From positions 1 to 9,865 of the forward strand of contig WJOQ01000352.1 in NCBI GenBank assembly GCA_009618505.1: a stretch of DNA of 9,865 bases, written 5' to 3'. Source of the stretch: Clostridia bacterium (GTDB lineage: Bacteria; Aerophobota; Aerophobia; Aerophobales; AE-B3A). The position numbers and the translations under genes were made by a program. Each line of letters begins with the position of its first letter. Position 1 is the stretch's first letter. The notes beneath the pieces are model-generated. The model searched no databases. It had not been told where the DNA came from and was given only the letters and a program-made list of their open reading frames with translations. This document shows, one piece after another, positions 5,011 to 9,865 of the stretch.

Positions 5011-7830
5011 ATGATTGAAAACGATATAGCCGGCACGGTCAATAACAACTGGAAAATCAGAAGGAAGTATCTTTTAATTCTCAGTATTATTGCCTCGTAC
5101 ATTCTACTTCTAGCAGCTAGCTTAGTCTTATTTTCGAACACCGCATTGGCAGCTTGGATAAGCGAGGCAGGCTCTTGCCATAACCAGGAATATGCACCGG
5201 AAATGCAAATGGAATTGGAGGAAGCTGGCTACTCCACTCACATGGCAAAAGTAGAAAGCGAGGGCAAGGAATTTACAGGAGTAATTGTGGATGTGAATGG
5301 CAGTCTGAGAGAAGTGCAGAATGTCGGGACGGCACTTGTGCAAAAAGGATTAACAGAAGAACCCAGCCCTATTGCAGATGAAAAAGATACCGATTTACTA
5401 GAGATTCTAGGTAAAAAACGTTATCTTCCCCGAAAGCCTACTGAGACCAATCCCAAAATAGAAAATGTTCTCTTATTGTACACCGAGCCTCTGGAGAATC
5501 AAATAAATCCCCTTACTACTCGGGAAAGGGCTGAAATGTTTAAAGATTTGGTGGCTTCTCACTGGAGTCTTAATATCTATATGAAATTGGCTTCAGAGTA
5601 TGAGCAGGGAGATATTGATGATTTTGACGTTTTAATGTACATCGGTGAGAATTATCTTAGCAAGATTCCGAAATCGCTGATAAATGATGTTAATAACACA
5701 GACAGAGAAGTCCTCTGGATTAACTACTATCCCTGGGAACTGGATAGTCGAAAACTTGGTTTTGAGGTTTCTGGTACCCATTCTTTTGATTTTGATAGAA
5801 TCAGCTACCGAGGCTATGATTTCAAGCTAAATCCTACGGATACTTCACTCATCGAGGTCATAGACCCAAAGAAGGCCAAAGTACTAGCATGGTTAGTTGA
5901 TAATGAAAGTGGAAAGAGTATTCCGGCAATCGTAAATGCGAATGATAATTTCCTGTATGTTTCCTACCTACCACTTGCTGTCCCCTATCTGGATGAACCA
6001 ATTCCCTTCTTCAATGCCTTGCATGAAACTTTTGGTCACCATGAAAAAGACTCAGAAGCACTTCTCAGGCTGGAGGACATACATCCCGAATCAGATTTTG
6101 ACGACCTGGCAATGATTAATGAACTTTTGAAAGAAAAGAAGGTCTTAGCTCATCTTGCAGTAATTCCTGTTTATGTTAACCCAGAAAAAAATATAAATAC
6201 AAGTATTCTAGATAGACCTCAATTAATAAATGTTCTCAAAGATATTCTATCAGATAACGGCACATTGATCTTGCACGGATATACTCATCAGTATGATGGG
6301 GTGACTGGGATTGATTATGAATTCTGGGATGAATCCAATAATAAGCCTGTGAAAGAAGATAGCGAAGAATTTGTTCAAGAGAGAGTAATAAGTGCTTTGA
6401 ATATTTTGAGAAATGCAGGACTTAGCACAGACATATGGGAAACGCCGCATTATACAGCAAGTGACCTGGATTATAAAGTTTTTGAAAGAATCTTCCCAAT
6501 CATATACGATTCGAGAAACGGTATCAATGTGCCCTTCGTCTTCCGGAGGGGGAATACTACTTTCAGTCCCATTGATCTCGGTTACCTGTTTTCCACCCCA
6601 TCTATGGACAAAATAATAGCTGACGCTAGAAAGATTCATGATTGCTTCGAAGACCCGTCAATATCTTTTTTTTGGCATCCTTATCTAACCGGAAATGAGG
6701 AACTGGGAATAGCAGCCCTGGAGAAAATCATTGATTCTTTAACAGAAATTGGGTATCAATTTCATTCTATTTATGATTTGCTTCAGAAAGAAAGGTCATT
6801 CGAGGAAAAAATAATCTCGGCCAAAAGGAGTTTCCAAAAGGGAGTAACCTTGCCTGCATATTCAAAAGATAAGTATTTCTCCTCCCAGATAAACGAGGAG
6901 CTTGATCATTTGGCAGATATCGGGGCAGAATGGGTGAGAATCCAGACTTTTCTTTACCAGAACAACATTCACTCTTCCTCAATATATGTGGATAGGGATA
7001 AAACCGCTTCTGACGAATCTTTAGAATATATTGTCAATAAATTACACCAAAAGGGATTTAAGGTTCTTCTTGAACCAGTAGTAAACCTTAAGTACACGGA
7101 AAGCGGTGAGTGGATGGGGACAATCGCACCGGATAATTGGGATAGTTGGTTTGAGAGCTATAATGCTCTTATCGAGCATTACGCAAAACTAGCTCAAAAG
7201 AATGAAATCGAAGAATTTGTAGTTGGTGTGGAACTAAATTCGACTCATCGATTCAAGGAGAAATGGGAACAAATCATCAGTAATGTTAGAAAACATTACC
7301 AGGGGTTGACTATTTTTGCTGCTAATTTTGATGCTTATGAAACGATCTCTTTCTGGGATAAATTGGATGCCATCGGCATGAATTTCTACTTTCCCGTAAA
7401 TCGGAGAGATGATTTGTATCTGCCGTGGTCTGAAGTCAAAGATGATTATGATGACCCTTCCTATGAAGACCTGCTGGAAGGATGGCAACTGTGGGTTAAT
7501 GCCCTGGATATATGGCAAGAAAAGATAAATAAACCCATCGTGGTAACCGAAATTGGCTACGTCAGTCAGAAGGGTTGTACGTATCAGCCCTGGTCCTGGT
7601 ACCTGGGAGAGGCCAATTATGAGGAGCAATACCTTGCTTACAAAGCGTTATTTGAGGTTTGGGGTAAGAAGCAGGTCATAGATGGTAACTTTGATGACGG
7701 AAACTACATCCAGGGTGTCTATTTCTTCGGTTGGGATAGTGAAAAGCCGGAGAACGATAGGAGCTACATACCTTCTGAAGCAGCAAAATCAATCATCAGA
7801 GAATGGTTTAAAGCAAGCGATACTAATTGA
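5011..7830 (+). CDS. exported two-domain deacetylase (DUF2334) and GH113-like hydrolase
   Basis: This 939-residue exported protein is a probable periplasmic polysaccharide-modifying enzyme. Basic residues then a hydrophobic helix (about 20-41) ending in TALAAW suggest a signal peptide or anchor. Residues 55-120 weakly resemble part of a SPOR-type repeat. Residues 150-345 are an unassigned alpha/beta region. Residues 350-590 match DUF2334, a NodB-like deacetylase: RLED (353-356), HGYTH (422-426), YEFWD (436-440), ETPHY (477-481) and WHP (555-557). The Asp-His-His metal ligands (D356, H422, H426) are present. Residues 605-935 look like a GH113-type TIM barrel: VGVELNS has the likely acid/base E741, VVTEIGY the likely nucleophile E847, and FFGWDSEK comes near the end. 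Pairing a deacetylase with a hydrolase recalls PgaB and PelA, which deacetylate and cut secreted amino-sugar polymers. It lies 86 bases after the epimerase gene. The DUF2334 call is strong, the GH113 call good, and the substrate is inferred. Confidence 0.85.
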   Translation: MIENDIAGTVNNNWKIRRKYLLILSIIASYILLLAASLVLFSNTALAAWISEAGSCHNQEYAPEMQMELEEAGYSTHMAKVESEGKEFTGVIVDVNGSLREVQNVGTALVQKGLTEEPSPIADEKDTDLLEILGKKRYLPRKPTETNPKIENVLLLYTEPLENQINPLTTRERAEMFKDLVASHWSLNIYMKLASEYEQGDIDDFDVLMYIGENYLSKIPKSLINDVNNTDREVLWINYYPWELDSRKLGFEVSGTHSFDFDRISYRGYDFKLNPTDTSLIEVIDPKKAKVLAWLVDNESGKSIPAIVNANDNFLYVSYLPLAVPYLDEPIPFFNALHETFGHHEKDSEALLRLEDIHPESDFDDLAMINELLKEKKVLAHLAVIPVYVNPEKNINTSILDRPQLINVLKDILSDNGTLILHGYTHQYDGVTGIDYEFWDESNNKPVKEDSEEFVQERVISALNILRNAGLSTDIWETPHYTASDLDYKVFERIFPIIYDSRNGINVPFVFRRGNTTFSPIDLGYLFSTPSMDKIIADARKIHDCFEDPSISFFWHPYLTGNEELGIAALEKIIDSLTEIGYQFHSIYDLLQKERSFEEKIISAKRSFQKGVTLPAYSKDKYFSSQINEELDHLADIGAEWVRIQTFLYQNNIHSSSIYVDRDKTASDESLEYIVNKLHQKGFKVLLEPVVNLKYTESGEWMGTIAPDNWDSWFESYNALIEHYAKLAQKNEIEEFVVGVELNSTHRFKEKWEQIISNVRKHYQGLTIFAANFDAYETISFWDKLDAIGMNFYFPVNRRDDLYLPWSEVKDDYDDPSYEDLLEGWQLWVNALDIWQEKINKPIVVTEIGYVSQKGCTYQPWSWYLGEANYEEQYLAYKALFEVWGKKQVIDGNFDDGNYIQGVYFFGWDSEKPENDRSYIPSEAAKSIIREWFKASDTN

Positions 7831-7920
7831 GAAGTATTAGCGGTAAATTAGCTGTTAGTGCACACAATCATACAACCAATATGGAGAGTTCCGTCAACCG
7901 TTACTAAGATGCCGACGAAA

Positions 7921-7926
7921 AAGGAG
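7921..7926 (+). promoter_or_regulatory. ribosome binding site of the uridylyltransferase gene
   Basis: AAGGAG lies eight bases before ATG 7935, within a purine-rich run (7918-7931). The 104-base gap before this gene shows no clear terminator and no convincing promoter, so the gene is most simply read as part of the same operon. Confidence 0.65.
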
Positions 7927-7934
7927 AAGGATAG

Positions 7935-8705
7935 ATGAAGAATGTTAGGGCAGTGGTTTTAGCAGCAGGCGAAGGAACACGGATGAGGACAACTTTGAGT
8001 AAGTTACTTCATCTTCACCCGATAAGTTCTCAGGCTTTGGTAAGGTTTACGGTGAATGCTTGCCTTGAGAGTGGGATAAAAAAAACTATTGTTGTAGTAG
8101 GATATCAGGCAGAAGAAATAAAGTCTACTCTAGGGGAAGGATTTGAGTATGTCTATCAAGAGAAAAGACTGGGCACAGGAGATGCTCTTAAACAAGCTGT
8201 TTCTTTTCTTAGGGGTTTTAAGGGTGAGTTGGTGGTAGTGCCGGGGGATGCCCCCTTTATCACCTCCTCTATGCTGATTGAGTTAATCGAGCATCATCGA
8301 CAGACAAAACCTGCAGCAACAGTATTGACCGCTCTTCTACCCGATCCGAGCTACTACGGGAGAATTGTCATGAATGGTTATATAGATGGCTATAGACAGA
8401 TAGAAAGAATTGTGGAAAGTAAAGATGCCAGTTCTGAAGAACTAGAGATCAAAGAGATAAACAGTGGAATCTATTGCTTTGATAATCAGAGACTACTTCC
8501 TCTCCTTCCTCATTTAAGTCGTAGCAACAAGGGAGGAGAATATTATTTAACAGATGTAGTTGAGCTTCTCAATAAACAGAAGCTGAGAGTAGAGGCGATG
8601 AAAGTCGAGGATCCACAGATAGTTTTGGGAGTCAATACCCCAGAAGAACTAAAAAGAGCCTGGAAGATTTTAGGGAAGAGAAGGGAACACAGTGAAAACA
8701 AGTAA
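7935..8705 (+). CDS. stand-alone GlmU N-terminal-type uridylyltransferase
   Basis: This 256-residue cytoplasmic nucleotidyltransferase probably makes UDP-GlcNAc (or a related UDP-sugar) from UTP and the sugar 1-phosphate. It corresponds only to the pyrophosphorylase half of GlmU; the left-handed beta-helix acetyltransferase half is absent, and the stop is a clean TAA. Visible motifs are LAAGEGTRM (9-17), SKLLH (22-26), GTGDA (80-84), the metal-binding region VPGDAPF (102-108), YGRI (141-144), ESKDAS (161-166), EINSGIY (174-180), GEYYLTDV (201-208) and LGVNT (231-235). There are two differences from typical GlmU: GTGDA where GTGHA is usual, and about two extra residues after SKLLH (HPISSQ in place of PIAGKP). 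These may alter substrate choice. It would feed the neighbouring epimerase and glycosyltransferase, and is probably a second copy beside a housekeeping GlmU elsewhere. The fold and family are secure; the exact sugar is not. Confidence 0.87.
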   Translation: MKNVRAVVLAAGEGTRMRTTLSKLLHLHPISSQALVRFTVNACLESGIKKTIVVVGYQAEEIKSTLGEGFEYVYQEKRLGTGDALKQAVSFLRGFKGELVVVPGDAPFITSSMLIELIEHHRQTKPAATVLTALLPDPSYYGRIVMNGYIDGYRQIERIVESKDASSEELEIKEINSGIYCFDNQRLLPLLPHLSRSNKGGEYYLTDVVELLNKQKLRVEAMKVEDPQIVLGVNTPEELKRAWKILGKRREHSENK

Positions 8706-8718
8706 CGGGGAACTAATC

Positions 8719-8723
8719 AGGAG
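8719..8723 (+). promoter_or_regulatory. ribosome binding site of the tandem deacetylase-like gene
   Basis: AGGAG lies six bases before ATG 8730. The gene starts only 24 bases after the uridylyltransferase stop codon, so the two are very likely co-transcribed. A second in-frame ATG at 8736 is possible but is further from this site than ideal. Confidence 0.65.
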
Positions 8724-8729
8724 ATTAAC

Positions 8730-9865
8730 ATGAATATGTATTTCGTTAGAATTAAGAGAATAATTAGTCTATATCCATATCTTTTATTTACCACTCTTTT
8801 TCTAGGCATATTTTTATTGGTGAGTTTGCCCAGTGCTGCTCAGTCAGATGAGAAGGATAGCCGAGACAGTTTTATTCCTGCTTTGATAATAATCGAAGGA
8901 GGGACAGGTGCGGGAGAAGAAATAGGCTTATATATTTCTCAAAAACTGGTTGTAGATGATTTTGCAGTTACAATAGGCATCATCCCTTACCTTAACCAAA
9001 AAGGACTAATCTCATCCGATTCTCAGGTCAAGGAGCTAAGGAATCTCTATAATCTCTATCCACAGAAAATTAGTTTCGCTCTGCAAGGATTGGAACATAT
9101 AGAGAATGAACTTGAAGGGCCTTTGTCCGAGCAGATTGATACTCTTTCCAGGGCTCAGAGCATTTTCACCCAGGCATTTAACCAGGACCAATACGGGTAC
9201 CTTCTCCTGGCCACCACCCTGCTTCCTTATGGACAATATAATTCAGACATAGGTGCTGCTGCCAGGCAAGCCGGAATAAAAATGATAATTGGCAACAACG
9301 CTAACGACTCTAATAGTTACTCCTTACTAGAGTGTGATGTAGCAGAAATTCATGCCGATAATGAAGCGAGTATGATTGCTGACTGGCAATCTCTAGAAAT
9401 AAAATCGCCGGAGGAACTCATTGAATCAATGACTGGTGCACTCAAAGAATCCTCTACAGAAAATCCTCTGGTAATAATTATTAATGCCGCTATTTTACAT
9501 AATCAACTGGGCACGGAAAATGCAAGGAGATATGTTGATACCCTAATTCCATTGTTAGATGAAGTAAGGCAAAGAGAAAAGGTGGAGTTTATAACCTCGG
9601 CAGAGTATTATGGTTGGTTTATTGGAGGCAAGCAATATATAATATTGAGATTGGATAATTACCAAACGTCTCAGGGAAAATGGTTATTCGAAAAGGTGGC
9701 AAATCGTATTGCAGGATTGGATGTTCCCTTAACAATAGGCATTATTCCCAACGCAGCAGATAGATTAAGCAAAGACTATGAAGCCATAGAATATCTCAAT
9801 TCTATGCTGGAGAAAGGATTAATCGAAGTAACTCTAAATATTTATAGCAATAGGGAAGATGGGGA
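8730..9865 (+). CDS. exported tandem deacetylase-like protein, probably catalytically degenerate (cut by window end)
   Basis: An open frame of 378 codons runs off the window without a stop. A basic N-terminus, a hydrophobic helix (about 14-33) and SLPSAAQS suggest a signal peptide cut near residue 37. Two repeats resemble the NodB/DUF2334 deacetylase fold. Repeat 1 (about 50-295) has IIIEGGTG where the catalytic Asp pair is expected, VTIGIIP (80-86), LQGLEH (118-123) where HGYTH-like metal ligands belong, and LLPYGQYN (164-171) like the third deacetylase motif. Repeat 2 (from about 302) has LRLDNYQ (306-312), LTIGIIP (334-340) and LNIYSN (369-374). The usual metal ligands are thus altered: His to Gln in repeat 1, both His to Asn and one Asp to Asn in repeat 2. 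This suggests a glycan-binding or scaffold role, unless a third, active domain follows beyond the window. It is the last operon gene seen. The domain call rests on motif pattern alone, so it is moderately sure. Confidence 0.7.
   Translation, partial: MNMYFVRIKRIISLYPYLLFTTLFLGIFLLVSLPSAAQSDEKDSRDSFIPALIIIEGGTGAGEEIGLYISQKLVVDDFAVTIGIIPYLNQKGLISSDSQVKELRNLYNLYPQKISFALQGLEHIENELEGPLSEQIDTLSRAQSIFTQAFNQDQYGYLLLATTLLPYGQYNSDIGAAARQAGIKMIIGNNANDSNSYSLLECDVAEIHADNEASMIADWQSLEIKSPEELIESMTGALKESSTENPLVIIINAAILHNQLGTENARRYVDTLIPLLDEVRQREKVEFITSAEYYGWFIGGKQYIILRLDNYQTSQGKWLFEKVANRIAGLDVPLTIGIIPNAADRLSKDYEAIEYLNSMLEKGLIEVTLNIYSNREDG

Noticed and set aside
6250..6639. Antisense open frame of 129 codons inside the deacetylase domain
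   Set aside because: It lies opposite clearly conserved coding sequence and its translation shows no domain pattern; it is a shadow of the real gene.
7234..7629. Antisense open frame of 131 codons inside the hydrolase domain
   Set aside because: Same reason: it lies opposite the catalytic motifs of the sense gene and has no recognisable features.
2121..9865. PEP-CTERM sorting signals or an exosortase, expected from the PrsR-like regulator
   Set aside because: No PEP-plus-transmembrane-plus-basic C-terminus occurs in any complete protein here, and no exosortase-like membrane protein is present.
1..9865. tRNA, rRNA, CRISPR arrays, insertion sequences or integrase sites
   Set aside because: No cloverleaf, rRNA-like stretch, regularly spaced repeats, transposase or terminal inverted repeats were seen by eye.

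Overview
The window looks like chromosomal DNA of an uncultured, Gram-negative-type bacterium with an AT-leaning genome. Arg is mostly AGA/AGG and Ile is often ATA. The sigma-54 activator, the sigma-54 promoter and the exported polysaccharide-modifying enzymes suggest a lineage that builds a secreted or surface glycan. Phylum cannot be fixed from this sequence. Candidate phyla such as Omnitrophota or Aerophobota are only a guess. There are no RNA genes, CRISPR arrays or mobile elements.

Layout: positions 1-315 hold no convincing gene, but contain a good sigma-70-type promoter (179-206) and a leader for the first gene. That gene (316-1683) encodes a sigma-54-dependent response regulator (REC, AAA+, Fis-type HTH). 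Its receiver domain has the longer loop after the phospho-acceptor Asp seen in the PrsR / 'PEP-CTERM-box response regulator' family. A non-coding stretch (1684-2120) follows. It ends in a textbook -24/-12 sigma-54 promoter (2059-2073) and also holds an imperfect palindrome (1911-1929) that could be an activator site.

Five same-strand genes follow: a membrane processive family 2 glycosyltransferase (2121-3629); a WecB-type UDP-GlcNAc 2-epimerase (3626-4924, ATGA overlap with the previous gene); a large exported two-enzyme protein joining a DUF2334 (NodB-like) deacetylase domain to a GH113-like TIM-barrel hydrolase domain (5011-7830); a stand-alone GlmU N-terminal-type uridylyltransferase (7935-8705); and an exported protein with tandem deacetylase-like domains that lack the usual metal ligands (8730 to the window end, cut off).

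Inferred working model: the nucleotidyltransferase makes UDP-GlcNAc, the epimerase converts it to UDP-ManNAc, and the glycosyltransferase polymerises an amino sugar and passes it across the inner membrane. The exported deacetylase/hydrolase trims or deacetylates the chain in the periplasm, in the way PgaB and PelA act in the PNAG and Pel systems. The activator beside the operon probably switches it on through the sigma-54 promoter. The individual families are well supported. The polymer, the assignment of the system and the regulatory link are inferences.
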